Below, piece by piece: positions 11,263 through 23,461 of a DNA stretch of 64,000 bases (position 1 is the stretch's first letter; the number at the start of each line of letters is the position of its first letter). The notes beneath the pieces were generated by a model. That model had not been told where the DNA came from, did no database searches, and was given only the letters and a program-made list of their open reading frames with translations. The position numbers and the translations under genes are program-made. The DNA comes from Rhinopithecus roxellana (taxonomy: Eukaryota > Chordata > Mammalia > Primates > Cercopithecidae), in NCBI RefSeq assembly GCF_007565055.1, contig NC_044559.1, positions 100,214,759 to 100,278,758 on the forward strand, written 5' to 3'.

Positions 11263-12889
11263 TTGACACAGGAACCATGAAGAATGGAGTAGAAATGTTT
11301 ACCCACCCTAAGAACACAGTTAAAATCTGTCAGTATTCATTGCCAAATATTGCCACACTGGACTGTCGATATCCATTATAAAATTATCTAGCCCTTTCTT
11401 AAGCGTTTTCCTGATACCTAAAAATATGCTTTATTTTAAACATCCAATACTTGGTTAAACTGGTAAAATTATGAAAATGCCCCTCTTCAAGAGAACCTGA
11501 TTTTATTGATAAAGTGTTGTACTACTCACAGGTTTATGGACACATCGATTGGAAAACTTTCTTTAGAACAGAAACCTGAATTCAATTGATCAAGTAATAT
11601 CAAGCTACCCCACATTTCAATGTGATGGGGTAAAAGTCAGTGGTCTTTTAAAAAAATAACTGTGAACTAGACCCATACGCTTCCTTTTCTCTTCTAGTCC
11701 TAAAGCAATAGACTAAGATAACAAATGGAATTTTGCAGGCTTTGGTTAGAGGCCTGTATCTTCAAAAGAGACCTAGGAAGGAAGACTTAAATGACTTCCC
11801 ACGTAAGAAAGCATATCACCTACTGAGATTTGTCTTTCTTGTTGGCACCTATCTACAAAAGAAACGGGAGGCTAAAATCAGCTTCAACTTGTGCAAATTA
11901 AAAGTAACCTTCAGGCTAATGGGTTTTCAACACTACTTCTTACTGAGCAAAACATTTGTGTCCCATAAAATTAAATTACCTCCTCAAAACCGACTTCTCT
12001 AACAAATTACAACATTGAATTTTTTAAAGTAAAATTGCAATTCCTACAAAACAATTCCCCACTCCCTGAGGTAACCTTCCTATTACTGTTAGAATTGATT
12101 CCATCTTTAATGGAGTTTTGCATCTGGTTCTGGGGTCCAAAACCAAAAACAGGAGAAGAAAACCTAAAAACTGTCCAATAAATGGCAGCAAAATTAAAGG
12201 CCTGAAAAGTAAACCAAATCTTTGAGATCACTGGAACTCCACGTTAGAGAAATAAATGCTTTATCATGTCACCAAACACTAAATTCAAGGAATATGGTAG
12301 GGTCCTTACTTTGAAGAAGGTGACCAGCTATCTTCAATTTCTTTGGACCAGCGATCAGAAGGAAGTAATGAAAACAATTAAGCACTGTAATGACTTTCTA
12401 AGGTGGTGACTTTTGTATTAACTCTAGCAATCACTAAAAAGTGACTATATTTTCACCAAATGAAGAAGTTTTAACATGGTCCTATTAATGTCCTATATAA
12501 TGGGATCCTATATAATGAGGTTGCAAGTCATTAACGTATTGTTGCATGCATTCTTTGTACTGAGAACTAAACTAGCCCCTTCAGTAGTGAAAATATCAAG
12601 GGAAACAGTAAAACCCACTTGAAAAGATGGGCCATACAAGACTAGAGACGACTTGAAAACACAGGTTGACAGTACAAATTGTAAACTTTGAACTATGAGA
12701 CAATTTGAAGGCAAGGCACAGTTATGAGGTTATATAAAGCTAACGTGTCAAATTTGGTCTAAAAGACAATGGGCTAACATAAAGGAGAGGTTCATGATGA
12801 AATATTATCCTGGCAGCTGTGTACAAGGGACTAACGTCAGGAGCAACACAATATTAATACTAACACTAATAATATCAAACACAGACCAC
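11263..12889. other. Upstream intergenic, no gene seen
   Basis: About 1.6 kb between the L1 and the promoter region. No exon, RNA gene or identifiable repeat beyond short duplications such as 'cctatataatg' (twice near 12491-12517). Confidence 0.4.
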
Positions 12890-13010
12890 TACTAGGTGTC
12901 AAGGCTGATGTAAGCATTTTCATATATATATTAACCTGTTAAATCCTCATAGTCATGTTTGGAGGCCAACACTGTTATTTCATTCAGATGAGGAAACTGA
13001 ATCACTTAAA
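12890..13010 (-). repeat. MIR SINE, antisense
   Basis: Shows the antisense MIR pattern: 'ctaggtgtcaaggc', 'taaatcctcatagtcatg', then 'cagatgaggaaactgaatcac'. Confidence 0.7.
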
Positions 13011-13635
13011 TAATGTCTGATTTTTACAGGAAGTGTCCTGCATAGCAACCTCCATGCAGGTAAATACAAGCCAAGTACATTTCATTTTCAAAGCAGGCGT
13101 TGATCATCCAAAGAAGTCAAGAATACTCATGCTGCAATGTGATATTTCGTATTGTTTTTAAATGTTTTTGTTGTGTAACACTTCAAATATATACAAAAGT
13201 AGAAAGAATAGTACACTGACGGAACCCCTTCCATTCACATACCTAATCTAGATTCATCTACTATACCTCCACTCATTTCCTGTGCCCCTCCCTCATTATT
13301 TTGGAATAAATCACATATTTTACATCATTTCATCATCACTAAATTGTTAGGCATGTATCTCTAAAAGATAAAGACATATTTTTCCTTCTAAACATGACCA
13401 CAATACCACCATGATACTTTAGAATTTACAGTGATTGCTTAGTATCAAACATCAATCAGTGGTTGAAGTTCAAATAATATATCTTACTTTAATACTTGTT
13501 GAAACTTGCAATGTGCTAGCAGTAGGTACTTTGACATATATCATTTCATTTAAATTACTGCTACTTGAATTGCCTTTTCCCCACGTTCACTCCTACTATA
13601 TACTGGAACGACTCTTGTCTCTTCAAGAGGATTCA
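13011..13635. other. Promoter-upstream DNA, no gene seen
   Basis: AT-rich until about 13630, where base composition switches abruptly to the CpG island. 'gtttttgttgtgtaacacttcaaatatatacaaaagtag' and the text after it resemble an old LINE end, but this is too short to call. Confidence 0.35.
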
Positions 13636-13787
13636 GAGCCTCCGCAGCGGGCTGCTGTCGGCCTCCCTCCCGGCCTCCTGCTCCTCGGCGCGGTCCCCAG
13701 CCCTGTACCGGGCGGGAGGAGGCTCGGGCCCGGCGCCGCCTTCCGCTGGGATCTCTTCCCAGGCCCAGGGGCGCCGGCCCCACCCCA

Positions 13788-13801
13788 GTTGCCTAGGTGA
13801 C
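13788..13801 (+). promoter_or_regulatory. RFX X-box motif
   Basis: GTTGCCTAGGTGAC is an inverted repeat of two half-sites that both fit GTNRCC (GTTGCC, and GTCACC on the other strand) with a 2 bp spacer, the classical RFX-family X-box. RFX2/RFX3 drive ciliary genes through such promoter-proximal sites. Its place 38 bp upstream of the ATG supports both the promoter call and a ciliary role for the gene. Confidence 0.75.
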
Positions 13802-13838
13802 GAGGGGCCGCTTCTCTCGGCCGGCCGAGATCGCGGCG

Positions 13839-13913
13839 ATGTCGCAGGGGACGACTCCCTGGGGGCCGACCCCAGCAGGGCCGACCCCGGCGGGAACAAC
13901 GCCCGAATCGGAG
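13839..13913 (+). CDS. CABCOCO1: CABCOCO1-like gene, coding exon 1
   Basis: The start codon lies in the CpG island with G at -3. The 25 codons read MSQGTTPWGPTPAG and end PESE directly before the donor GAG|gtacgc, in phase 0. The segment is Pro/Thr/Gly-rich and contains two back-to-back 15 bp units (13863-13877 and 13878-13892), giving a GPTPA repeat. It probably forms a disordered N-terminus. The upstream frame is open but has no earlier in-frame ATG within about 40 bp. Joining to the exon at 23358 keeps the frame. Confidence 0.75.
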
Positions 13914-14230
13914 GTACGCCGCCCCTTTCCCTTCCGGGTCCCAATGCCGGTACCAGAGACCTCCGAGCGCTCATTACCCCTCCGCGGAGTCCGCGGCCGA
14001 GCCAAATCCAGTCTCTGAAAAGGCACCGCACGTCCGGCCCCGGCTGGGGAGCGGCCCAGGAGGGCGGCGGGGCTGGGAGCTGCGCTGGGGTCCCGGACAC
14101 CCTCTGCTGCCCGGCGCCCCCCAGCTGTCCCCGGCGCGCCGTGCACGGTGCCAGCGGGTCTAAATGTATGAATTCTTCCATTGGACAGCTCTTGCCCAAA
14201 CGCCCTCATAACCACGCGCTTCTACCGCAG

Positions 14231-14285
14231 GTTTTGTTTTTTGTTTTTTGGGTGTTTTTTTGTTTGTTTGTTTTGTTTTGTTTTA
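14231..14285 (+). repeat. T/G-rich simple repeat (GTTTT)n
   Basis: Runs of T broken by single G residues just after the CpG island, including repeated GTTT and GTTTT units. Confidence 0.8.
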
Positions 14286-16542
14286 ATTCTAAGTAAAATA
14301 AGTGATCTCAGATTTTTAAATGAGCCAGTCTCTTTGAAATTGCTACTAATTCTGTAATGATTACAGTTGCGATTGCTCAAAAGATGTCATGAAATAATAG
14401 CTGTTTACTGGTGATGGACTGATTAATATTAGAAGGTTGGTGTTTCCATTATTTTACCATTTTTCTAAGCAAATAAATACAGGTCAAAGGACACTGGCTG
14501 GAAAATCTTCTCTCGTTATGGCTTTAGTTGCTCATCAACTTGACTTTAAGGAATGTATTTAATCTCCTTGGACACCAATGGCCTCCTGTGTGACAAAAGG
14601 TTGATCTTTAGGCCCCTCCCGTCACCAGCTCTCCATAATAAATGGGTTTTAAGTAACTTTACTCATAAACTTAATATCCTGAGATTGTAAGAACACATCT
14701 GCCGTGCCAGATATTACAAACAAAACATGTTTAAATCTTTGCACACAGAGTCTATTATTATTGTTCCTAGGAAGTTGTTTTTCTTCCGTCAAGGCTCTAA
14801 AGGTGAATAATCATGTCTTAATTAACATTGCTTGTCTTCATTATTCGTTGTTCTAAACAACATTCTTTGTGCAGAAGATAAGTGTTAGCTACAATTTTAT
14901 AATGAGGAAACACAGAGAGCCAATAATTCCATGCCTTGCTCAGAGATATGTAAGCTGTTCCCAGCCGAGATTCCTACCAAAATCAAATGCAGACCGCTAA
15001 GGCATGCGGACTCTCATATGAGCCTTTTGAAATTAGCAGACATTAAAGTACATTTTAATGTGATAAACTGGTTACTAAGCCTATTATTCCCTTGTGATCT
15101 CTAATGTAAGTAATACAATTTCAAAAGTAGCACAGGAAATTTTCCAATTAAATTGTGTTATTTAAATAATACCAAGCTTAAGACAATGCACAATTGTCAG
15201 TGTACACATACAGATGCTCACCCATGTAGATCATGTCCCTTCCAAAAAGACTGATCATTTGGGGTTTTAATGAATCTGGACTTTAAAAATTACATAATTT
15301 TTTAAAAGATGTAAAGAAGTGCTATGCTACGGGAGAAAAGACATCATTTGATAATGGTCGAGTCAGATGAATGAGCTAGTTACAGGCCTTACATGATTAT
15401 CTACCCTCTTAGGATTGTCAGCTTGCACATTTGTCAGCTTCTTGGAGGGGCAGGTATTCTCATGACATGCAATTCAGGATGTGCTTAATCACTTAGTAAC
15501 AAACAGAAGAAATCAAGTTGAAACAGAGACTCAATTAGCAGTGCTCATTTACTAAGATAACACACTAATTCGCTGCTTGGTGGAAACTCCATTTTCCATT
15601 TTAATGAAAGCAGAGTTCCTGTAGTTCATGGGGAATATAGTTGATCCACAGAGCTGTGTCATTCGTTAAAACAAGTCCTGCCTGCCACCCACTTGTGCTG
15701 GTTAGGGGTGTCATATGTTAGATAGAAAAGATGGCAAGATTCTTTCTTGTGGTCTGTTCCCAAGGCCACCACTTTTTAGGTAAATACTGAAAGGTTCTTC
15801 TCAGATCAGATTATTTACAGTGTTGATCCCCCAACAGCTAATCACTTATGGTGTCATTTCTAATAAATTCTGTATCCAAAATGACTTAGCCAATAGCCCA
15901 TGTAGTCGACTGAGCGAAACAGTACTGAATTAGTTCCTTTCTTGCCAAGTGCATCAGAAAGAAAGCATAAGCTTTCAGTAGTCCCATGTTTCCCATTTGT
16001 TGTTTGTGGCCAATACCTAGAATAGAAGTAATTATCCCAATCACATAGTAGGTGCTCAGTAAATTATGACTAATTAAAATCATGGATTGTCTGTGGCATG
16101 CCAGGAAAGGTGGTTATCATAGATTAAAATCTACTCTGTGAGTTACTGTGAACAAGCAGATATGAGGTGCAGATCCAGAGAACTAATTTTTTCTGTGACA
16201 TTGAATAAGTCCTGCTTGCCAGCCTTTCTGAATTCATCATCCTGAGTTCTTTACTAATACTGGAGGAAATGCCTCCCTTTACATGGTAAAACTAAACTTT
16301 TGGCAGATATCTGTATGAATGCATAACAGAAAAAAATGACAAAAATCTGAAAATAAATGTTTGTTATGAATAGACCTGTAAGTGAAAGGAGTTTATAAAT
16401 GTGTACTTGGAATTCAGTGATCAATCTTGTATCAATAATTTGTTCATATACTGACTTTCTTAATATCTTCAAAAATATCTAGGGAATAGAATCATAAGTA
16501 GTAGACTTACAAGGAATATACTTCAACTTACATCAGAGACCT
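14286..16542. other. Intron 1, no exon seen
   Basis: About 2.3 kb of intron without a supported exon. Near 15990-16080 a short 'catagtaggtgctcagtaaat' stretch is the kind of tail seen in L2/MIR relics. Otherwise single-copy-looking. Confidence 0.4.
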
Positions 16543-16555
16543 AAAAGAAAACACA

Positions 16556-16852
16556 GGCCGGGCGCGGTGACTCAAGCCTGTAATCCCAGCACTTTGGGAG
16601 GCCGAGACGGGCGGATCACGAGGTCAGGAGATCGAGATCATCCTGGCTAACATATTGAAACCCCGTCTCTACTAAAAAATACAAAAAAACTAGCCAGGGA
16701 ACGTGGCGGGCGCCTGTAGTCCCAGCTACTCGGGAGGCTGAGGCAGGAGAATGGCGTAAACCCGGGAGGCGGAGCTTGCAGTGAGCTGAGATCCGGCCAC
16801 TGCACTCCAGCCTGGGCGACAGAGCGAGACTCCGTCTCAAAAAAAAAAAAAA
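16556..16852 (+). repeat. Young AluY, sense
   Basis: A full-length Alu with intact CpGs, starting 'ggccgggcgcggtgactcaa' and ending in an A tail. Target duplications AAAAGAAAACACA lie at about 16543-16555 and 16853-16865. The 'ctcaagcctg', 'gagacgggcgg' and 'gatccggccac' variants fit Old World monkey AluY. Confidence 0.95.
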
Positions 16853-16865
16853 AAAAGAAAACACA

Positions 16866-17399
16866 AATGATTATTTCCCAATTGCTTCTTCTGAATAGTG
16901 TCTCTTACAGTATGACCACATCACCCAATAGGTGACAATTAATGCATTCACGGCTTTATCAGGATAGGACACTTACATAATTTTGAGGGGAAAGATGATG
17001 TAACCTGTCTAGGAGATCATCAACATCTCCTGGAGCAGGCCATAGACAACTCTCTGCACATTGGGTGGTCCCTAAAGATTTTAGAAAAGAGACCCCACTC
17101 CATCATTACAGAGAAAACTCAGGGCTCAATTGAGCAGCAAAAGCATCCGTTTCCCGCAACATCAGTGTCATTCAAGAAGTATTTCTTGAAGTTATGAATA
17201 ATTCAATGTAAGTGAACACATTGTGATCACATAGTACAGATCAACCTATGCAGGCTATGGGGAAAACGCCAAAAACGTCACTTAAAATATTGTTGAGAAA
17301 ACAGTACTAATGGAACTCAAAATGTGAGTACATGGTAGTTGTATTTTTCAGACACTTAGAACCTGTAGCAAATTCTGGCTGCAGCATGGAGATATTGAC
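16866..17399. other. Intron 1, nothing recognised
   Basis: No supported feature between the AluY and the old antisense L1. Confidence 0.35.
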
Positions 17400-19440
17400 A
17401 AACACTTAGGCTTGTCATTCTTACTGTCGGCCTTTGGGTTTACTGTCTTATGTAAGAAGTTCTGCTTCTCCTCTCCCTTTTGTCTTCCTGCCTAGATGGC
17501 ACAAATCATCTTCAAAATTTTTCTAATATTTAAAGTTGTATTTTACTATGAATTTGGTCTTTAGCAAGTCTAGAATATTTTTATATTTGAAATGAGGATC
17601 TAATTTTATTTCCTTCTAGAAGTGAATTACCGATTATATCAGCTTCATTTACTAAATAAACTATCCTGTCTCTTCCTATTGAGAACAGACTGACTGTTGC
17701 TATCACATTATACATATATATGAATGGACAAAATAGGCAGCAGAAGAGAATAGCAAATCCAAAAATATGGGTGTATATTATATATATAATTTTATATACT
17801 ATATATAAATATAATTACATTATATATAAATTTTATATATTATATATAAATATAATCATATGTTGCACATACATTTTACATATCATATATAAGTATAAAT
17901 TATATATTTTATTACATACATTTTTATTTTTAAAAAATTTATATATGTCTATATAAAATAAATTTTTGGATCCTCTATGCTTTTCCACTCACATGTTTGT
18001 CCATTAATGTGTCAATATCATGTCGTTTTATATTCATCTTTAAAATCTACTTTGGAAAGTTCATTCTATTTTTTTTGACAAGTATGTCTTCTTCCATAGG
18101 AACTAAAAAGTTATTTTGTAAAGTTCCAGAATAATCTCATTGGGGTTTGAGATTGTCATTACATTACATTTATAATGTAGGAAGGACTTAGTTCTTTGAA
18201 TTTGAAAGTTTTTAATAAATCTCTTTTATCAAGTCTTGTTCTTGAACTTTTGATAGTTTTATAATTTATATAGATACTCTACCTTTCTCATTATATTTAT
18301 AACCAAGTATAATTCAATCAAGATTTTACCATTTCTGTTTCTAATTAGCCTCTTATATAGGAGAAAACTGACTTTTATATATTTATGTTATATAGAACCA
18401 TCTTGCCAAATTTTTTTATTAGCAATAACATTTTTGTTAGTACAACGTCAGCTTTCTTAGGTATGCAACCTTGTAATCTTCAAATAAGGATTTTTAAATT
18501 TCCTCATTTCTGCTATTTAAGTTACATATTTAGTTTTCTTACTGTATTAGCTAGAACATCTATAGTGTGTTGAATTACAATAATGTTAGCATCCATAACC
18601 TTTTTTTAGTTCCTTGTTTTCGTAAGAAGGACTTAGGATTTCACTATTCAATATGATGCTTGCAATATGATTTTGCCAAACAGTCTTTTTCGTGTTTAGC
18701 GTTTTTGTCTTTTCATATTTTACTGGGAGTTTTGCTGCTGAGTCTTAGTAAGTGCATGTTTATTATATATTTAAATAATCATAAAATTTGTACCACTTAA
18801 TTTGACATAAAAATTCTATTAGACCTGTTAATGATGATCCATCCTTGAATCTCTAAAATTAATCTTATTTGGTCATAGGTATATCTTGTAATTGTTTTAG
18901 TACATTTCAAGATTAGATTTTCTAAGATGTATTTTAATTATAATTTTTGCATCTGCATTGATTTGTGATTTTGGTTTATAATTTCCTTTTTTTGTTAGTT
19001 CAGGGTTTTGTGTGTAGACTATGCTGGCCTCTTAAAAATGAACTCTCTATAGTCTGTAAATATTATTCTAACGTAGAATTTATGTGTTCTTTGATTAATA
19101 AGTAAAACTACAAGTGTAAAACCATCTGGGCGTGGTGACTTTTTAGAAAGCAGACTTCCAGTTTAGTTCATCTCTGATCAGATCAATTTTGTCATCTACC
19201 CTTGATCAATTTTGAGAACTTACATTTTCCCAGGAAATCACCCACTTTCTTAAAATTTTCTAATATATTGCCCCTGAATGTGACAAAATTTATTTTACGT
19301 TTTAGTCACATTTGTCAAAAATTTGCCTATTTTATTAACTATTCTAAGGAATCAGCTCTTGCGTTTACTTATTCTTCTTTCACTTTATTTTATTGTTTTT
19401 TAAAATACTGGCTTTTTAGCTTCATAGCAGGACTATGGTA
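17400..19440 (-). mobile_element. Ancient L1 (L1M type), antisense, degraded
   Basis: Read on the minus strand this is decayed L1 ORF2. Recognisable antisense landmarks include 'atgctggcctcttaaaaatg', 'gtgtaaaaccatctgggcg', 'ttcccaggaaatcaccca', and 'ggaatcagctcttgcg' followed by a 'ttattttattgtttt' stretch. These are the usual order of an old L1 read backwards. The element is riddled with indels and interrupted by AT-rich expansion, and no frame survives. Confidence 0.75.
17711..17960. repeat. AT-rich low-complexity / (TA)n block
   Basis: About 250 bp of almost pure A/T with TATATA runs. It includes a roughly 50 bp imperfect tandem unit: 'ttttatatactatatataaa' recurs as 'ttttatatattatatataaa'. 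Confidence 0.8.
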
Positions 19441-21312
19441 AGGTGAATGAGGCACTCTCCTTGGGCACAGAATTGAAAGAAGTGCCAAAATACTCAGTAA
19501 TCAAGATAAGTCGTATGTTAATGCAATACTTTAAAACATCAAACCTAATGCCCCCAAAAAATCCCTGGTGGATTACATTTTTCAATAAGGACCAGATCTG
19601 TATTACTGACTTTTCCTTTTGCTTCAGCTCCAATATGACTTAGCACAGCACTGCTCCTGTTCCTTGGTTCATTTACTTTCAGGCTTGAAAACAACAACAA
19701 CAATAACAACAACAAAAACAAAAACACCTTCCAAGTCTAGAATTTGCAGACCAGTCTATGTCCTCTGTGACTAGGAAACTTCTCCTTAGTAATCTTTGGT
19801 GAAATCTGTTATCTTTCTTTTGATGAATACTTATTAAGAATCTTTTTAATATAAAGCACCACCAGTGATGGATATAAAGATGTCCTTAAAAGTTTACATT
19901 CTAGAAAGAAAAAATATATACAAATGTGAAAAGTTTAGTTGACATTAGAGAGGGGAAAAAATTAGAGAAAAACATTATCTGGCAGATAGTATCAGGCTTA
20001 TAGTTTTACTGCTCTTGGAATAACTCCTAAAATCCACCAGGTGGTGGAGTAAAATGAATTAACAATGCCATTTAACTTACATATTTTCCTAGTTGGAGAT
20101 GTAATTTTACAGAGAAAGCCACAATTACATAGCACATATTTTAGCTTATTTATGAATTTTCTATTAAATCTTTAATTTTTACAAAGCAGAATGTATGTGT
20201 TGAAAGATTAAACATTTTTAGCCATCTGATATCCTTCTCATGTAAGGCACTGTATAAACAAACAAGAAAGCGGTCTGGTTTAAAATAGGTCCAGGAGTAT
20301 AATTTAAAACAAAAGAAAAAACCTAGAGGCAAACTCCCCTAAAAGATGATTATATGAAGCCTGCAAATTTTAGTAAAAGAATGAGGCTCTAATATTAGGC
20401 ATCTTAGCTAGAATTAGTACTGTCCAAAAGGTTAAGATTATTGGGTTCTCTTTCGTATAGTTCTTGTGTGGCCTACTTTCCTCCTATCCAGAGATTTTTC
20501 AAATCAGATAAATTGATCTGAATGTCTGTATAATTCACTTTTCATGTATATCTTTATTCATTATTAATATGACAGTAATCTTGTGTGTATTAAAACACAT
20601 AAAAATGATATTTAATATGAATTCAAATTTAGGTTCAAATGACTTGCCTTGAGTCATAAAATTAATCAGTAGTCAAACTATCATGAGATCTGGAGTTCCC
20701 CTAAGTCCTGCTTTTCATCATGCTCCAGTATCTAACAATGTCATCAGATGATGAAGATGAATTTAGACAGTCAGTTAGCAACCTATGTTGACATATCAAG
20801 AACTGCGGAATTCTAAAAAGAAATGAAAGATTGAATGACTGTCCCTGAGGAATTTACAATCTAATGGGATTGACACCGTAGGAATAATTATACTTTACCA
20901 CTAATAAAAATGTATATAACCAAAATCATTTAAACAAATATATAACCATATATTATAGATCAAAACAGTATCCTAAACAAAAACTGGGTGCATTTAATTC
21001 AATTTGTAAGTATCTGAGTACCTACTAGATGCAGCATACTAAAATACTTTTTCCTTAATGAGTTTATAATCTAATTATATGACCTAATTATATGACCTAG
21101 ACCCACCCTAGCTTACAAAAAAAGTGGCTAATAATGTAGCATATTTTATTTCTAAATTAGATTTTCAAAGATAAAAACGTAGCACAATAACCTAACATTA
21201 AATTACAAACATTAAGCCAATTACCATTACCAATAAGTGGTAGGTTTGATATTTTTCCACTCTTGAAAAAGAAAAAGAATTTGGTATGTTATCTGGTAAA
21301 CTACAGCAAGGC

Positions 21313-21314
<2 letters not shown>
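19441..21314. other. Intron 1, no exon seen
   Basis: About 1.9 kb of intronic DNA holding an (AAC)n tract and no recognised exon. A small tandem 'ctaattatatgac' (twice, about 21071-21096) is present. Confidence 0.4.
19686..19727 (+). repeat. (CAA)n microsatellite
   Basis: Imperfect AAC/AAAAC repeat of about 40 bp. Confidence 0.85.

Positions 21315-21347
<33 letters not shown>
21315..21347 (+). repeat. Orphan poly-T tract, 33 nt
   Basis: A pure run of 33 T with no Alu or L1 body attached on either side. Confidence 0.85.
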
Positions 21348-21351
<4 letters not shown>

Positions 21352-21758
21352 CCCTTATCTATCAGAACTCAGTTGCATGGAACACTCAATAACTATTTGT
21401 TGAACTGAGAAACATTTGCCCTCTTTCCCCACAAAGTCTCATAATTTTTTATTTTTGTGTAGCTGCTGCTGTCTTGCCTCTATTTCCCAATCTCCTCTTC
21501 CGTCTCCCCTTCACATCTCTTCTCTGCATGCCCTGGCTTTGAGCAGTCTCATCCATTGTCACAGTTGCAGTTGACTCCTAAACCAACGTCTGTAAACTTG
21601 ACCTTTGTGACTCCAGCCTTTCTAACTAAACTCTAAACATTTCTTTCTCGCTATTAGTATTCCACCTTAAACTCAGCCACTGAAATCAACTCATCATCTT
21701 GCTATTTAAAAATTAGCATCATCTTCCAACACTCTATTTCTAGCATATAGAAAGGGTT
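21348..21758. other. Intron 1, possible old L2-like DNA
   Basis: Pyrimidine-rich text such as 'ctcctcttccgtctcccc' and 'gactccagcctttctaac' suggests a degraded L2 or L3 reading forward. I cannot fix boundaries. Confidence 0.3.
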
Positions 21759-22061
21759 GGCTGAGTGCGGTGGCTCACACCTATAATCCCAACGCTTTGG
21801 GAGGCTGAGGCGGGCGGATCATGAGTTCAGGAGATCGAGACCATCCTGGCTAACACGGTGAAACCCCATCTCTACTAAAAATACAAAAAAATTAGGCGGA
21901 CGTGGTGGCAGGCGCCTGTAGTCCCAGCTACTCCGGAGGCTGAGACAGGAGAATGGCGTGAACCTGGGAGGCGGAGCTTGCAGTGGGCCGAGATTGGGCC
22001 ACTGCACTCCAGCCTGGGGGACAGAACAAGACTCCGTCTCAAAAAAAAAAAAAAAAAAAAA
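21759..22061 (+). repeat. AluY, sense
   Basis: Full-length Alu beginning 'ggctgagtgcggtggctcac' and ending in a ~21 nt A tail. Moderately diverged, with AluY-type 'gagatcgagaccatcctggc'. Confidence 0.93.
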
Positions 22062-22469
22062 GTTGACATGTACAGTTATGCAGGTTGTGCTCTGAACAAA
22101 AGCACTTGGCTGAGGGGTGAGTGGGGTCTAAAACTAGACTCTATTCACAGGCAATACACTTGGACACAGGGCTGTGTCAGCCTTAGGCAAATCTTTTTAG
22201 CACTTCCTCCACCCAAAGAGGATACCTTTGTCTAACGCACATAAAGGTGGTGTATGTATTATTAGTATCACCACCATTTTCTCCAACTCACCTATTTCAG
22301 AAACTCAGAATCTCCATTCTTTCTCTCCTCTTTTAGGCCCCCATAACATGACTACATTCACCACTTTCTTTTCATCCACACTGCCAAGGAGACCAGAGCA
22401 GTGCAATGCTTCATCCCTGCACTGTTTAAATGACCTCTTTGTTTAACTCTTCCTCTGCTCCTGTCTTTC

Positions 22470-23120
22470 CTTCACCCTCCAGTAGATTACCCTTCCTTAA
22501 AGCACAGTTTTGTCTTGTCATTTACCTGCTCAGAACCTTCATGGTTCTGAGCGCTACTAGCTGTGTTACCAGAAACAAACTTCTCAGACTACCATTGTTC
22601 AACCAGCCAGGGTCTAAAATATCTATGATGCCTTCACAATGTCCTGTACTCTGTGAACACTCACTTGTTGAATCATTAAATTTAAGATCGCCCACCATAC
22701 CTTTCCAATGCCCACTTCCACCTAAGTCCAACTAGTCCTCCTCATGTAACCTAGGTAACATTGTGAATTGCTAATATTTACAGAACTCATTCCTAACTAT
22801 CCTATCTTCATAACCTCGGTGTGGCTGGTTCATTCACATGGGGCATTGGCCACACCCAACCCTCCAAAGCCTATTCCTGGAACTCCTCTCTGTAGAGTTT
22901 CCTTGTCTTTTGCCTATACTTGTCCTTTCTTTTAGACTGAATGCTGCATTTATTATGGCTTACTTGTGTTCTTTTCTTCTTTTAAAATCACCTAGGCTTG
23001 TTCCTCTCACTAGATGTTAAGCTTCTTGAGGTTAGCACATCTTTCTTGTTTGTATTTGCCTCCTCATAAGCCCTAGATTCAATGAGGAATGTGCAGATAA
23101 TAAATATTTGTCGAATTGGG
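22470..23120 (+). repeat. L2 LINE 3' region, sense
   Basis: Shows the L2 order: 'atttacctgctcagaacc', a 'cttcacaatgtcctg' block, 'tagatgttaagcttcttgag', 'tttgtatttgcctcc', then 'aataaatatttgtcgaat'. Heavily decayed. Confidence 0.65.
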
Positions 23121-23357
23121 AACCATCGCCCAGTTGTACATATGCCCCAAAGACAGATTGACTGTTAGCCGTTTGACTTTTCAGGTAAAGGTACCATTGC
23201 ATAATATGGAGAAGAAAAAATGTCATCTCGAAGGTGGTTGTTTTTAAATGTTTGTCCTGACAGCAACTAGACCATAAGAAGAACCAATTTTGATATTATT
23301 GGGTTTAATATATGAATGTACGATTGCAATAACTCACTCTGCATTGTGTTTTGGTAG

Positions 23358-23461
23358 AGAGACACTGAATTCCAGGAGCGTGAAAAGATTCTGTCTCCGG
23401 ATTTTCTTTCAGTTGCCCAAATCACTGATTTGTTAACGGAGGACATCGATGGAGTTCAAGA
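23358..23461 (+). CDS. CABCOCO1: CABCOCO1-like gene, coding exon 2
   Basis: 104 nt between acceptor ttggtag| and donor GA|gtaagc. Entered in phase 0 from exon 1, it reads RDTEFQEREKILSPDFLSVA and continues to DLLTEDIDGVQE, leaving two bases (GA) that are completed by exon 3. The peptide is charged and helix-prone. The open frame, strong donor and exact phase match on both sides make this a confident exon although it lacks an ATG. Confidence 0.8.

Larger units (their letters stand above)
13636..14160 (+). promoter_or_regulatory. CpG island promoter of the CABCOCO1-like gene
   Basis: About 520 bp of very GC-rich, CpG-dense sequence in otherwise AT-rich DNA. It covers the presumed transcription start, exon 1 and the start of intron 1. 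No TATA box is evident, as expected for a CpG-island promoter. An RFX X-box lies 38 bp before the start codon. I see no convincing gene reading leftwards out of the island. Confidence 0.85.

Noticed and set aside
13565..14296. Long overlapping frames on both strands of the CpG island (up to 243 codons)
   Set aside because: GC-rich DNA is poor in stop codons. These frames ignore the clear donor at 13914 and show no domain.
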